Assembly: GCF_030269305.1 (NCBI RefSeq)
Contig: NZ_BSTC01000024.1
Span: 1-61,785, forward strand
From: Kineosporia sp. NBRC 101731
GTDB lineage: Bacteria; Actinomycetota; Actinomycetes; Actinomycetales; Kineosporiaceae
DNA length: 61,785 bases
Direction: 5' to 3'
Positions 13,104 through 25,849 of this stretch are shown piece after piece (the stretch's first letter is position 1; every line of letters starts with the position of its first letter). The notes under the pieces were generated by a model, which was not told the origin of the DNA, made no database searches, and saw only the letters and a program-made list of their open reading frames with translations. A program made the position numbers and the translations under genes.

Positions 13104-15619
13104 TCAGCTGCGCTGCACGGCGCCGGTGCGCTCGGCGGCCGCCGCCACGGCGGCGTCCCGCGCGGACGCGGTCTCCTCCGCCGTCAGCGTGCGGTCGGGA
13201 GCCCGGAAGCGCAGGGCGAACGCCAGGGACTTGTGGCCCTCCTCGATCGGCGCCTGCGCGTACACGTCGAACAGCCGCACCGACTCCAGCAGTTCACCCG
13301 CACCGGCCGCCAGGGCCGACTGCACGTCGCCGCTGGGCACCTCGTCCTTCACCACGAGCGCGACATCCTCCTTCGCCAGCGGGAAGGTGGAGATCGGCTG
13401 CGCCGCCACGATGCCGCCCGACGCCTCGATCAGCACGTCCAGGTCGATCTCGGCCGCGACCGTGCGCGGGGGCAGCCCCAGGGCCGCGACGACCTTCGGG
13501 TGCAGCTCACCGGCGTGACCGAAGAGCTTCCCGTCGATCTCCAGGCGGGCGCAGCGGCCCGGGTGCCAGGGAGCGTGGTTCTCGTCCTTGGTCACGGTCG
13601 GCGTCACGTGCACCGTGCGCGCCACCAGCAGCGCGGCCTCCAGCGCGTCCGACCAGTCCGCGGCCCGGCCCGCGCCGTCCCAGCCCGGCAGCTCGCGCTG
13701 ACCGGTCAGGACGATCGCCGCGTGCAGCGGCTGGTGCGGGATCGCCGCGTTCAGCTGGGCGAGCTCTTGCACGCTCGGGCGCTGCCGGACATCGGGATGC
13801 CCCGCCTTCGGCGCGCCGCCGGCCGGGCGGGTGACCGAGCCGATCTCGTAGACCGCGAGATCGGTGAAACCCCGGCTGACATTGCGCTTCACCGCGTCGA
13901 CCAGGGTCGCCAGCACCGACGTGCGCAGGTAGGGCTGCTCGTCGGACAGCGGGTTGGCCAGCTTCAGGGCCGTGCGGCGCGGGTCGTCCTGCGCCAGGCC
14001 GAACGCGTCGTGGATCGCCGCCCCGATGAACGGGTAGGTGAGCACCTCGACCGCACCGTGCTCGGCCAGCGCCCGCGCCACCGAACGGCGCACCCGCTGT
14101 CCGTGTGTCAGGCCGGTCCCGGCCGGGGCGATCGGCAGCACCGACGGGATCTGGTCGTAACCGCGCAGCCGCGCGACCTCCTCGGCCAGGTCGACGCCGA
14201 CGGTGAGGTCGGGACGCCAGCTCGGGGCCCTCACGGTGAGAACGTCGTCACCGCTCACCTCGCAACCGATGGCGGTGAGGTTCTCGACCACCTGCTCGCG
14301 GGTCCAGTCCACACCGACGATACGGCCCGGGAAGTCCGCCGCCATCTCGATGGTCGCGCCCGGGGCCGCCTCGCCCACGTCGGTGACCGCGCCGACCTCG
14401 ACCCGGTCACCGCCGTACTCGACCAGCAGGCGCACCGTCAGCTCGGCAGCCACGTCGGCGAGCTGGGTGTCGACCCCGCGCTCGTACCGCTTGCCCGCCT
14501 CGGTGCTGAGCTTGTGCCGGCGCATCGTGCGGGCGACCGTGATCGGGTCCCAGTGCGCGGCCTCGATCAGGAGGTTCGTGGTGGTGGCGGAGACCTCGGT
14601 GTCCGCTCCGCCCATCACGCCGGCCAGGGAGAGTACCCGGGTGGCGCTCTCGCCGTCCGGGGAATCGGTGACCAGCAGGTCTTCGGGGTGAAGCTTGCGC
14701 TCCACCCCGTCGAGGGTGGTCAGCTTCTCCTTCGGCGCGGCCCGGCGCACCACGATCGGCGCGGCGAGCAGGTCCAGGTCGAAGGCGTGCAGCGGGTGCC
14801 CGACGGCGAGCATCACGTAGTTCGTGACGTCGACCGCGAGCGAGATCGGCCGCATCCCGGCCTGTTCCAGACGCCGCTGCATCCACCGGGGGCTCGTGGC
14901 CGCAGGGTCGACGTTTTTCACGATGCGCGCGACGAAGCGGTCGCCGCCCAGCACCCCGTTGATCGGGGCCCGGTCGTCGAGGACGACCTCGAACCCGTTC
15001 GTGTCGGCGGCGGGCACCTTGATCAGCGCCGGGTCGGTGAACTCCGCGCCGGTGGCGTGCGAGTACTCGCGGGCGATGCCGCGCAGGCTGAAGCAGTAGC
15101 CGCGGTCGGGCGTGACGTTGACCTCGACGGTCTCCTCGTCCAGCCCGAGCAGCGCGATCGCGTCGTCGCCGGGCTTGACGTCGTCGAAGCCCCACTCGGT
15201 CAGCCGGATGATCCCGTCGTGGTCTTCACCGAGGCCCAGTTCCAGCGAACTGCAGATCATTCCGTCGGACTTGTGCCCGTAGGTCTTGCGGGCCGCGATC
15301 TTGAACCCACCGGGCAGCACGGCGCCGGGCAGGCAGACGACGACCAGGTCGTCCTTGGCGAAGTTCCCGGCACCGCAGACGATTCCGCGCGGCTCCGGTT
15401 CACCGACGTCGATGGAGCACCAGCGGATCGTCTTGCCGTTCTTCTGCGGCTCGGGCGTGAACTCCAGCACGCGGCCGACGACCAGCGGGCCGGTGACGCC
15501 GCCGCCGTGCACCGCCTCTTCCTCCAGGCCGACCTTCACCAGGTCGGCGGCGACCGCGAGAGCCGTTGTCCCGGCAGGGAGATCGACGTACTCGGCGAGC
15601 CAGGTCAGTGGGGCGCGCA

Positions 15620-15620
<1 letters not shown>
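13104..15620 (-). CDS. pheT: phenylalanine--tRNA ligase beta subunit
   Basis: Large subunit (838 residues) of the cytosolic alpha2-beta2 phenylalanyl-tRNA synthetase. It begins with a tRNA-binding OB-fold region (about 40-150, ending near IICSSLELGLGEDHDGI), continues through the B3/B4 editing and B5 domains, and ends with the anticodon-binding FDX-ACB domain (ISTFPLAKEDVALVV). The frame is open 63 codons upstream, but the ATG at 15620 overlaps the pheS stop (TGATG) and gives the family N-terminus MRAPLTWL. Confidence 0.97.
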
Positions 15621-16735
<1,115 letters not shown>

Positions 16736-16809
16736 TCAGACGGCGACCAGTGGATTTCCTCACTGGCCTGCGGGCAGAAGTGAGTGAACGGCGGAACCGG
16801 GGGTCTTCG

Positions 16810-17868
16810 TCAGACGGCCCGGTCCGCCTTGGTAAATCGGCGCTCTTCCCGGCGCTGGGCGCGGGCGGTGGCGTAGAGGCAGACGGTGGCCGCGGTGCCC
16901 AGGTTCAGGCTCTCGGCCCGGCCGTGCACCGGTACCCGCACCACGGCGTCGGCCAGATCGCGGTCGTCCTGCGGGAGGCCCCAGGCCTCGTTGCCGAACA
17001 CCCAGGCGGCGGGATTCTCCAGGTGCGGGGCGGCCATGGAGGACGTCGTGGTTGCCCCGGCCCCCACGGTCACCTGGGCGGGTGGCCCGGTCTCGGTGCT
17101 GCTGCGGGTTGCTGGGCTGCTGCGGGTTGCTGGGCTGCTGACGGCCCGGTCCTCGGCGTCGTCGGCCAGGTCGTCCAGGTCGTGGTCGCCCGCACCGTCC
17201 GCGGCCAGGATCTGCAGGCCGGCCGCCCGGAGCTGCCCGACGGCCTCGGCCAGCGGGACACCGGCCACCACCGGGAGGTGGAACAGACTTCCCGCGGTGG
17301 AACGCACGCACTTGGGGTTGTGCACGTCGACGCTGGCGTCGGTGAGCACCACGGCATCGGCCCCGGCGGCGTCGGCCGCGCGGATCACGGTGCCGGCGTT
17401 ACCCGGGTCGCGGACCTGCGAGAGCACGGCCACCAGCTTCGGCCGCCGGGCGATGACCTCGTCCAGCGACACCGTGATCAGGTCGCAGACGGCGAGCAGG
17501 CCCTGCGGGGTGGTGGTGCCCGCCCCGGCGAGCATCGTGGCCAGTACCTCATCCGTGACGATGCGGGCCCACACCCCGGAATCAGAGGCGTCGTCGAGGA
17601 TCTCGGGGTACCGGTCGGCGGCTTCCGGGGTGGCGTAGAGCTCCCGCAGAGCGCCCGGGGCGACCTGCTGCCCGGCTGTTCCCTGGCTGGCCGTTCGCTG
17701 ACTGACCGCCAGATGTTCGGCCACTGCTTCGCGCACGCCCTGCGGCCCCTCGACCAGGAACCGGCCGGCCCGCAGACGCGCGGAACGCCCGGACAACCGG
17801 GCCACTGCCTTCACCCGGTCGGACCGGGGATTGGACAGCGCCTCGAGCGCCGGGCGTTCCGTCATCAT
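16810..17868 (-). CDS. TrmH-family (SpoU) RNA 2'-O-methyltransferase
   Basis: A SAM-dependent RNA ribose methyltransferase of the SPOUT class, 352 residues. Family motifs are VRDPGNAGTVIRAADAAGAD, VFGNEAWGL and the knot motif ESLNLGTAATVCLY. An N-terminal substrate-binding domain covers about residues 1-115. A low-complexity Ser/Thr/Ala insert near residues 245-275 separates motifs 1 and 2 and is encoded partly by an 18-bp tandem repeat. The position between rplT and pheS is standard in actinobacteria and suggests rRNA as target; the exact nucleotide is unknown. Confidence 0.93.
   Translation of the reverse strand: MMTERPALEALSNPRSDRVKAVARLSGRSARLRAGRFLVEGPQGVREAVAEHLAVSQRTASQGTAGQQVAPGALRELYATPEAADRYPEILDDASDSGVWARIVTDEVLATMLAGAGTTTPQGLLAVCDLITVSLDEVIARRPKLVAVLSQVRDPGNAGTVIRAADAAGADAVVLTDASVDVHNPKCVRSTAGSLFHLPVVAGVPLAEAVGQLRAAGLQILAADGAGDHDLDDLADDAEDRAVSSPATRSSPATRSSTETGPPAQVTVGAGATTTSSMAAPHLENPAAWVFGNEAWGLPQDDRDLADAVVRVPVHGRAESLNLGTAATVCLYATARAQRREERRFTKADRAV
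17106..17140. repeat. 18-bp tandem repeat inside the trmH gene
   Basis: GGGTTGCTGGGCTGCTGC occurs about twice in a row (17106-17123 and 17124-17140). It encodes a repeated Ser-Ser-Pro-Ala-Thr-Arg peptide in the variable linker of the methyltransferase. It is in frame, so copy number changes would only lengthen the linker. Confidence 0.8.
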
Positions 17869-17929
17869 GTTCGTCTCGCTGGTCCCGGGCCGATACGGGG
17901 GCAGTTCAGCCCGGGGACGGCGAAAAGGC

Positions 17930-18310
17930 TCAGGCCGCAGTGGTGTCAGCGGTCGCCGGGAGGGCAGCCTTGGCCAGCACGACCAGGGCGGCGAACGCGG
18001 CCTCGTCGTTCACGGCCAGCTCGGCCAGCATGCGACGGTCGACCTCGATCTCCGCGGCCTTGAGGCCCTGGATGAACCGGTTGTAGGTCATGCCGTTCGC
18101 ACGGGCGGCGGCGTTGATGCGCTGGATCCACAGCTTGCGGAAGTCACCCTTGCGCGCACGACGGTCGCGGTAGGCGTAGACGAGCGAGTGGGTGACCTGC
18201 TCTTTGGCCTTGCGGTAGAGGCGTGAGCGCTGCCCGCGGTAACCGCTGGCGCGCTCGAGGACCTCGCGGCGCTTCTTCTGGGCGTTGACTGCCCGCTTGA
18301 CGCGTGCCAC
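17930..18310 (-). CDS. rplT: 50S ribosomal protein L20
   Basis: A basic 126-residue primary binder of 23S rRNA, needed early in large subunit assembly. The N-terminus [18 protein letters not shown] and the block [17 protein letters not shown] are diagnostic. It follows rpmI in the infC-rpmI-rplT operon. In other bacteria L20 represses this operon; no specific L20 binding element could be assigned here. Confidence 0.98.
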   Translation of the reverse strand: MARVKRAVNAQKKRREVLERASGYRGQRSRLYRKAKEQVTHSLVYAYRDRRARKGDFRKLWIQRINAAARANGMTYNRFIQGLKAAEIEVDRRMLAELAVNDEAAFAALVVLAKAALPATADTTAA

Positions 18311-18372
18311 GTGGAGTCTCCTTGGTTCTTGTCACCGGTCAGGACCGGCGACGGGGGTCAGTAAGCGGGGAA

Positions 18373-18567
18373 TCAGAGGCCGAGCAGGCGCTTGATGGCC
18401 TTCACGTTGCCGGGGGCGACGGGCTGGTCAGACGCCAGACGACGCGTGCGGCTCGAGGACTTGTGCTCGAGGTAGTGACGGGCGTTCGTCTGCTCACGCA
18501 TCAGCTTGCCCTTACCGGTGACCCGGAAGCGCTTCTTCGAACCGCTGTGCGTCTTGTTCTTCGGCAC
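18373..18567 (-). CDS. rpmI: 50S ribosomal protein L35
   Basis: A 64-residue ribosomal protein starting MPKNKTHSGSKKRFRVTGKG, the typical L35 N-terminus, with the basic KSSSRTRRL segment. It sits between infC and rplT, 62 nt before rplT. Confidence 0.98.
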   Translation of the reverse strand: MPKNKTHSGSKKRFRVTGKGKLMREQTNARHYLEHKSSSRTRRLASDQPVAPGNVKAIKRLLGL

Positions 18568-18699
18568 GTCTGTTTCTCCTCATCGATCCGCGCGCGGGGT
18601 GTCCGGCACGCGGAAGGTGGTCGGGACCGGGCGGACGGCACATCTCGTGTGTCCGCCCGGTCACCTGCTTAGCCTTCGTACAGGCTCAGCCTCTGCCCG

Positions 18700-20034
18700 T
18701 CAGGCGTCGGCCGATGTCTGCTCGGGGGTAGCTGCCGGCTTGGCGGCTTCCTCCGTGGGCTTGGTCTCCGCCGGCTTGGCCTCGCTGGGCTTCGCCTCGG
18801 CGGCCGGTCCCGGGGCGGGACGCGGGCCAGGCCCGGGGGCCGGACGCGGACCCGGTCCCGGGGTGGGACGCGGGCCGGGCCCGGGGGTGGGACGCGGGCC
18901 GATCGAGCCCGGGGACGGGCGCGGTCCGACCGCTCCCGGGGTGGGACGCGGCCCGGTGGCCGGGAGCGGGCGCGGGCCGGTGGCGGGACGGCCGGCTGCG
19001 GGAGCACCCGCACCGGGACCGGACGACACCGGACGCGGTGTACCCGTGGTCGCGGGCCGGGAGGACGGGCTCCCCGGACCGGAACCGAAGGACGGACGCT
19101 CGCCCCGGTCGGGACGCGGACCGGACGGCCGGTCGCCGCGGGGGCCACCGGGACCGGTACCGAACGACGGACGCTCGCCCCGGTCGGGACGCGGACCACG
19201 GTCCGGACCCGAGCCGTACGGCGGGCGGGAACCACCCGGACGGTCGGAGCGCGGGCCGCCCCGGTCCGGGCGGGAGGACGAGTATGCGGGCGGGCCGGAG
19301 CTGCTCGCGGCGGGCGGCAGGGCGGACGGCGGGGGCGTCGCGCGCTTGATGAAGATGGGCTCCTCATCGCTGGCGGCGTCCGGCACGGCGGTCTCGGCTG
19401 CCTCGTTCGCCTCAGCGACCTCGGCGGTCTTCTCCGCGGCCTGGGCTGCCTCCTGGCGGCGGCGCGCGGCGCGTTCGGCCTTCTGCTCGGCCTGGATGTC
19501 CTTCTGCTCGGCCTTGGCGTCAGCCTTCTTCTTGTTCGGGCCGATCACCATGACCATGTTGCGGCCGTCTTGCTTCGGGTTGCTCTCGATGTAACCGAGC
19601 TCGACCACGTCGGCCGCCATGCGCTGGAGCAGGCGGTAACCCATCTCCGGGCGGGACTGCTCACGACCACGGAACATGATCATGACCTTGACCTTGTCGC
19701 CCTCATTGAGGAACCGCTCGACGTGCCCCTTTTTCGTGGAGTAGTCGTGAGGGTCGATCTTGAGCCGGAGCCTGATCTCCTTGAGGACCGTGTGGGCCTG
19801 GTTCTTCCGGGCCTCACGGTCCTTGATCGCAGACTCGTACTTGAACTTTCCGAAGTCCATGAGCTTGCAGACCGGCGGCCGCGCCTGGGGGGCGACTTCG
19901 ACAAGGTCGAGGTCGGCCTCCTGGGCGAGACGCAGCGCGTCTTCGACCCGGACGATGCCGACCTGCTCCCCGTTGGGGCCGACCAGCCGCACCTCTGGGA
20001 CGCGGATACGGTCGTTAATCCGGGGCTCGCTGAT
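18700..20034 (-). CDS. infC: translation initiation factor IF-3 with long C-terminal extension, probable AUC start
   Basis: IF-3 binds the 30S subunit and monitors start codon and initiator tRNA. The conserved core fills about residues 1-175 ([47 protein letters not shown]). The proper N-terminus begins at ATC 20034: GAAGGAG lies 6 nt before it, an in-frame TAA stands two codons upstream, and no ATG or TTG is available. An AUU/AUC start is the known autoregulatory device of infC. GTG at 19992 would remove 14 conserved residues. After the core come an Ala/Glu-rich stretch and about 200 residues of Pro-Gly-Arg repeats, far longer than E. coli IF-3 (180 residues), giving 444 residues in all. Confidence 0.93.
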   Translation of the reverse strand: MSEPRINDRIRVPEVRLVGPNGEQVGIVRVEDALRLAQEADLDLVEVAPQARPPVCKLMDFGKFKYESAIKDREARKNQAHTVLKEIRLRLKIDPHDYSTKKGHVERFLNEGDKVKVMIMFRGREQSRPEMGYRLLQRMAADVVELGYIESNPKQDGRNMVMVIGPNKKKADAKAEQKDIQAEQKAERAARRRQEAAQAAEKTAEVAEANEAAETAVPDAASDEEPIFIKRATPPPSALPPAASSSGPPAYSSSRPDRGGPRSDRPGGSRPPYGSGPDRGPRPDRGERPSFGTGPGGPRGDRPSGPRPDRGERPSFGSGPGSPSSRPATTGTPRPVSSGPGAGAPAAGRPATGPRPLPATGPRPTPGAVGPRPSPGSIGPRPTPGPGPRPTPGPGPRPAPGPGPRPAPGPAAEAKPSEAKPAETKPTEEAAKPAATPEQTSADA

Positions 20035-20340
20035 GTGTTACTCCTTCGTACGGTCTCGAAGACCGCCGACAAACAGGAGAAGGCTCCCGGATGCAGGCGC
20101 TCGGGAGCCTCAGTAACGGTCGCACGGCAAACTGATATTCCGTTCGCGTGCACCCCCACCAGTGACGGTGAAGGGCCCCTCCTGGTCGGGAGGAGCGGAC
20201 CGGAACCCGATGTCATCGCACCGGAGTGCTGTGACGGCGGGTGGGAGAGACTCCACTTGGCGCACCAGGCTCTGTCGCGAACTCACCCACGAGGGTGGGT
20301 TCAGCAGCGGAACCTGGTCGGTCAGTTCCTCACATTAGCA
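20035..20340 (-). promoter_or_regulatory. structured leader of the infC operon
   Basis: The mRNA leader upstream of infC can form several hairpins: CGGTCT-TCG-AGACCG (20051-20065) next to the Shine-Dalgarno sequence; a 9-bp stem AGGCTCCCG/CGGGAGCCT (20081-20089 and 20102-20110) followed by a T-rich TCTCCTGTTTG, which looks like an attenuator; and a near-perfect GAACCCACCC/GGGTGAGTTC stem farther upstream (about 20279-20302). No reliable promoter was found; TAATGT near 20335 is a weak -10. Confidence 0.5.
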
Positions 20341-20409
20341 GTAGCAGGCCGATGCCCGCGACACCAGCCCTCCGGGCGACCACCTCGTCCGCCATTCCGT
20401 CCGAGCCAC

Positions 20410-20451
20410 CGCCCCCTCTCCAGGTTCGTGATCATGGAGAGGCGGGGGCAC
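20410..20451 (-). terminator. hairpin downstream of the SseB-family gene
   Basis: CGCCCCCTCTCCA and TGGAGAGGCGGGGGC can pair with a small bulge around a loop containing GTTCGTGATCA. It lies directly downstream of the sseB-like stop, so it probably ends the hisH-priA-sseB transcript. The loop carries the TGATCATG word found in other gene-end repeats of this window. Confidence 0.6.
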
Positions 20452-20454
20452 GGG

Positions 20455-21192
20455 TCAGACCGAGCGGACCGTCAGGCGGACCGAGTCGGTGCGCTCGGTG
20501 ACGATCTGGTCGGTCAGCAGCAGCTCGCCGACCTGGGTGGTGGTGCTGCGGACCTGGTCGCGCTCGAGGCCCGGGGGCAGGCCGAGCACGACCACCAGGC
20601 CGGCCTCCCCGTCGGCCTCGCAGCGGTGGGCCTTCACCTCGGGCACGGTGCCGATCAGGGCGGTGATGCCGGCGAGCAGGTCCGGATCCTGCGCCGGAGG
20701 CAGCCAGTCACGGCCCTGGGCCACGGCCCAGACGGCCGGGCGCGGCAGCTCGACCGCGGCACCGGCCGGGTCGATGACGATGCGGGGGCACTCCTCGACC
20801 ACCGCGGCCTGGGCGGCCCGGGCGGCCTCGACCGGCACCGGGCGGGCCTTCGGGTTCCACTCCTGCAACGCGGCGACGCTGGAGAAGACCGGGAGGACCC
20901 GGGACTCGTCCTCACCGACGAGGGTCACCAGGGCCATGTCGGAGCTCTTGTCCCCCTCCGACGCGACCAGCTCGGCGTCGTCGTCACCGAGCACGGCGAC
21001 GATCGGGACCAGCACCCGGGTGGGGGCCCAGGCCCGGGTGATCGCGACCAGGTCACCGTCGGCGAGCGCGGCGGTCAGGGCCGCGTCGGCGGTTCCGTCG
21101 TCGCCCGGGAAGGGCTGCGCGGTCAGGGTGCGGCCCGACCAGGGGGTGCCCGCCGAGTCGGTGTCGTGGTGCGGGTTGATGCCGTGTGCCAT
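20455..21192 (-). CDS. SseB-family protein
   Basis: A 245-residue cytosolic protein with an SseB N-terminal-type domain: a first block ending in RVLVPIVAVLGDD, then SDMALVTLVGEDESRVLPVFSSVAALQEWNPKARPVPV, a typical SseB pattern. A second half (about 150-245) is poorly characterised. No enzymatic motif is visible. It is 44 nt after priA and before the infC leader, a common actinobacterial arrangement. Its role is unknown. Confidence 0.8.
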   Translation of the reverse strand: MAHGINPHHDTDSAGTPWSGRTLTAQPFPGDDGTADAALTAALADGDLVAITRAWAPTRVLVPIVAVLGDDDAELVASEGDKSSDMALVTLVGEDESRVLPVFSSVAALQEWNPKARPVPVEAARAAQAAVVEECPRIVIDPAGAAVELPRPAVWAVAQGRDWLPPAQDPDLLAGITALIGTVPEVKAHRCEADGEAGLVVVLGLPPGLERDQVRSTTTQVGELLLTDQIVTERTDSVRLTVRSV

Positions 21193-21236
21193 GTCGATCA
21201 GCTCCTGTCCGCTCCTGTGTGTTCCGGGCGGCTTGC

Positions 21237-21986
21237 TCAGCCGGCGACGTGCAGGGCCTGCTCCAGCGTGAAAGCGCCGTTGTAGAGCGCCTTCCCGACG
21301 ATCGCTCCCTCGACGCCGATCTTCACCAGGGCACGCAGGGCGGCGATGTCGTCGAGATTCGCGATGCCGCCGGAGGCCACGACCGGCTTGCTGGTGCGGC
21401 GGCAGACCTCGGCGAGCAGGTCGAGGTTCGGGCCCTGCAGCGTGCCGTCCTTGGTGACGTCGGTGACCACGTAGCGGGCGCAGCCGTCCTCGTCGAGACG
21501 AGCCAGGGTCTCGAACAGGTCGCCGCCCTTGCTGGTCCAGCCGCGGCCGGCCAGCTCGGTGCCGCGCACGTCGAGGCCGACGGCGATCCGGTCACCGAAC
21601 TCGGCGATGGCGTCGCGCGTCCAGGAGGGGTTCTCGATCGCGGCGGTGCCCAGGTTCACGCGGGCGCAGCCGGTGTCCATCGCGGCCCGCAGGCTCGCGT
21701 CGTCCCGGATCCCGCCGGACATCTCGACCTTCACCCCGAGCCCGCTCAGCTCGGCGCAGACCCGGGTGATCAGCTCGCGGTTGCTGCCCCGGCCGAACGC
21801 GGCGTCCAGGTCGACCAGGTGCAGCCACTGCGCGCCGGCCTTCTGCCAGGCCCGGGCCGCCTCCAGCGGGTCGCCGTAGCCGGTCTCGCTGCCGGCCTCG
21901 CCCTGCACCAGGCGCACGGCCTGGCCGTCGGCGACGTCGACGGCGGGCAGCAGCTCGAGCCGAGCGGGGGCGGCGGAGTCAGACAT
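21237..21986 (-). CDS. priA: bifunctional phosphoribosyl isomerase A (HisA/TrpF)
   Basis: A (beta/alpha)8 isomerase that acts on ProFAR in histidine synthesis and, in actinobacteria, on phosphoribosyl anthranilate in tryptophan synthesis. The 249-residue sequence shows the N-terminal Asp in [18 protein letters not shown], the central [19 protein letters not shown] with the PriA-specific Trp, the second catalytic Asp in [15 protein letters not shown], and the phosphate loop [10 protein letters not shown]. Dual specificity is inferred from PriA-type residues. It follows hisH after a repeat-rich 304-nt gap. Confidence 0.93.
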   Translation of the reverse strand: MSDSAAPARLELLPAVDVADGQAVRLVQGEAGSETGYGDPLEAARAWQKAGAQWLHLVDLDAAFGRGSNRELITRVCAELSGLGVKVEMSGGIRDDASLRAAMDTGCARVNLGTAAIENPSWTRDAIAEFGDRIAVGLDVRGTELAGRGWTSKGGDLFETLARLDEDGCARYVVTDVTKDGTLQGPNLDLLAEVCRRTSKPVVASGGIANLDDIAALRALVKIGVEGAIVGKALYNGAFTLEQALHVAG

Positions 21987-22132
21987 GGAAAACCCTTCGA
22001 AGGCGTGCGACCGGCCTGGTCATCCCGAGGCCGGTGAAGTCGGCGGCCACGCTATCGCGGCCCCCGGCCGGAGACAGGCGCAGCCCCGGGGACCCGGCGA
22101 GGACCGGCCTGATCCAAGGGCCCTCCAACCCC

Positions 22133-22248
22133 TTCGTGATCATGCAAATCCCCCAGCCTTCGGCCGGGAGGTGCCCCCACTCCCTGGAGTTCTAGAACTT
22201 TGAGCTCGGGAGTTCTAGAACTCCGGGGAGGTTTTGCATGATCACGAA
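22133..22248. repeat. nested composite inverted repeat between hisH and priA
   Basis: Outer arms TTCGTGATCATGCAAA (22133-22148) and TTTGCATGATCACGAA (22233-22248) are perfect 16-bp inverted repeats. Inside is a CCCCCAGCCTTCGGCC-GGGAGGTGCCCCCA block (about 22150-22179) like the palindromic intergenic repeats seen in Streptomyces. Then come inner arms of 20 bp (about 22180-22199 and 22211-22230) with one mismatch, each centred on the palindrome AGTTCTAGAACT. The rest of the 304-nt gap holds no gene that I can see. Confidence 0.85.
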
Positions 22249-22290
22249 CAGAAAAGGGGTGGCGGAACGCCCGGGGCTCGTGGGGCTCGG

Positions 22291-22938
22291 TTACAGGGTC
22301 GTCAGCCAGTTGCGCAGGAGCTGGGCCCCGGCGGCGCCGGACTTCTCCGGGTGGAACTGGGTAGCCGTGAGGGGGCCGTTCTCGACCGCGGCCACGAACC
22401 GGCCGCCGTGCTCGGACCAGGTGACCAGCGGCGGCTTGAGCGAGGCCAGGGGGTCGCCGGGAGAAGGGAGTTCCCACTTCTGCACGGCGTAGGAGTGCAC
22501 GAAGTAGAAGCGCTCGTGCTCGATACCGGCGAAGAGCTGCGAGCCCTCGGGGGTCTCGACGACGTTCCAGCCCATGTGCGGCACGACCCGGGAGGGCAGC
22601 AGCTCGACGGTGCCGGGCCACTCCCCCAGGCCCTCGACATCATCGCGGCCGAACTCGGCGGATTTCTCGAACAGCACCTGCAGGCCGACGCAGATCCCGA
22701 GGACCGGCCGGCCACCGGCCAGACGGCGCCCGATCAGCCGGTGCCCGCCGACGGCCCGCAACTGCTCGGCGACCGAGGCGAAGGCCCCCACACCGGGGAC
22801 GACCAGGCCGTCGGCCTCCAGGGCGCGATGGAAGTCGGCGGTCAGCTCGACGGTCGCGCCGGCGCGCTCCAGCGCCCGCACGGCCGACCGGACGTTGCCG
22901 GAGCCGTAGTCCAGCACCACGACCTGGGGTGAAGTCAT
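22291..22938 (-). CDS. hisH: imidazole glycerol phosphate synthase subunit HisH
   Basis: Glutaminase subunit (215 residues) that supplies ammonia to HisF for imidazole ring closure. The class I amidotransferase triad is visible: Cys in [11 protein letters not shown], and His and Glu in TQFHPEKSG. The N-terminal [13 protein letters not shown] is typical. HisF is not in this window. The gene ends in front of the composite repeat, which may partly separate it from priA. Confidence 0.96.
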   Translation of the reverse strand: MTSPQVVVLDYGSGNVRSAVRALERAGATVELTADFHRALEADGLVVPGVGAFASVAEQLRAVGGHRLIGRRLAGGRPVLGICVGLQVLFEKSAEFGRDDVEGLGEWPGTVELLPSRVVPHMGWNVVETPEGSQLFAGIEHERFYFVHSYAVQKWELPSPGDPLASLKPPLVTWSEHGGRFVAAVENGPLTATQFHPEKSGAAGAQLLRNWLTTL

Positions 22939-23025
22939 ACCCCGAGTCTAGAAGAGCCCCGGACGCCACCCGCACCCGACCATGATCACCCGGGGACACT
23001 TTGCATCATCACGGACGAGGGGTGT

Positions 23026-23085
23026 GGGGAAGGTTTACATGATCACCAACGACATCAAGAAGCCGTGATCATGCAGACCTTCCCC
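23026..23085 (-). terminator. sdhCAB terminator hairpin carrying the TGATCATG repeat
   Basis: GGGGAAGGTTTACATGATCAC (23026-23046) pairs with GTGATCATGCAGACCTTCCCC (23065-23085) over 21 bp with two mismatches and an 18-nt loop. It starts 11 nt downstream of the sdhB stop. A degenerate partner of the same family lies alongside at 22980-23013. Confidence 0.7.
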
Positions 23086-23096
23086 GCAGAGCCGGG

Positions 23097-23846
23097 TCAG
23101 GCCTTGCGGCCGGACTTCACCGCGCGGCGGTACTCCTTGTTGAGGTTGGCGATGCTGACGAACGGGATCTCCTTGGGGCAGGACACCGTGCACATCCCGG
23201 TGTTCGTGCACCCACCGAAGCCCTCCGCGTCCATCTGCTCGACCATGTCCAGCACCCGGGTCGTGCGCTCCGGCTGGCCCTGGGGCAGCAGGTTCAGGTG
23301 CGTGACCTTGGCCGAGACGAAGAGCGACGCCGAGCCGTTCGGGCAGGCCGCCACGCAGGCGCCACAGCCGATGCAGGTGGCGTTGGCGAAGGCCTCGTCG
23401 GCGTCGGGCTTGGGGATGCGGGTGGAGTTGCCCTCCGGGGCCGATCCGGTCGGAGCGGTGATGTAGCCGCCGGCACCGATGATGCGGTCGAAGGCGCTGC
23501 GGTTCACCACCAGGTCTTTGATCACCGGGAAGGGGGCCGCACGCCACGGCTCGATGACGATCTCCTCGCCGTCCGAGAAGGCGCGCATGTGCAGCTGGCA
23601 GGCGGTGGTCTGCTCCGGGCCGTGGGCCTCGCCGTTGATGACGACACCGCAGCTGCCGCAGATGCCCTCGCGGCAGTCGTGGTCGAACGCGACCGGGTCG
23701 TCGCCGCCGAGGATCAGCTTCTCGTTGAGCGTGTCGAGCATCTCCAGGAACGACATGTCCGGCGAGACGTCGTCGAGGTCGTAGTCGACCATGGCGCCGG
23801 CGTCGGCGGCGTTCTTCTGCCGCCAGATTTTCAGCTTGAGCTTCAT
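23097..23846 (-). CDS. sdhB: succinate dehydrogenase iron-sulfur subunit
   Basis: Carries electrons from the flavoprotein to the membrane quinone site in respiratory complex II. The 249-residue protein has the [2Fe-2S] ligands in [10 protein letters not shown] with a later Cys in TTACQLHM. Two ferredoxin-type clusters follow in [14 protein letters not shown] and [12 protein letters not shown]. The start is supported by AAGGAA upstream. It is the last gene of sdhC-A-B, 16 nt after sdhA. Confidence 0.96.
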   Translation of the reverse strand: MKLKLKIWRQKNAADAGAMVDYDLDDVSPDMSFLEMLDTLNEKLILGGDDPVAFDHDCREGICGSCGVVINGEAHGPEQTTACQLHMRAFSDGEEIVIEPWRAAPFPVIKDLVVNRSAFDRIIGAGGYITAPTGSAPEGNSTRIPKPDADEAFANATCIGCGACVAACPNGSASLFVSAKVTHLNLLPQGQPERTTRVLDMVEQMDAEGFGGCTNTGMCTVSCPKEIPFVSIANLNKEYRRAVKSGRKA

Positions 23847-23862
23847 CAGTTTCCTTAACAGA

Positions 23863-25848
<1,986 letters not shown>

Positions 25849-25849
25849 C

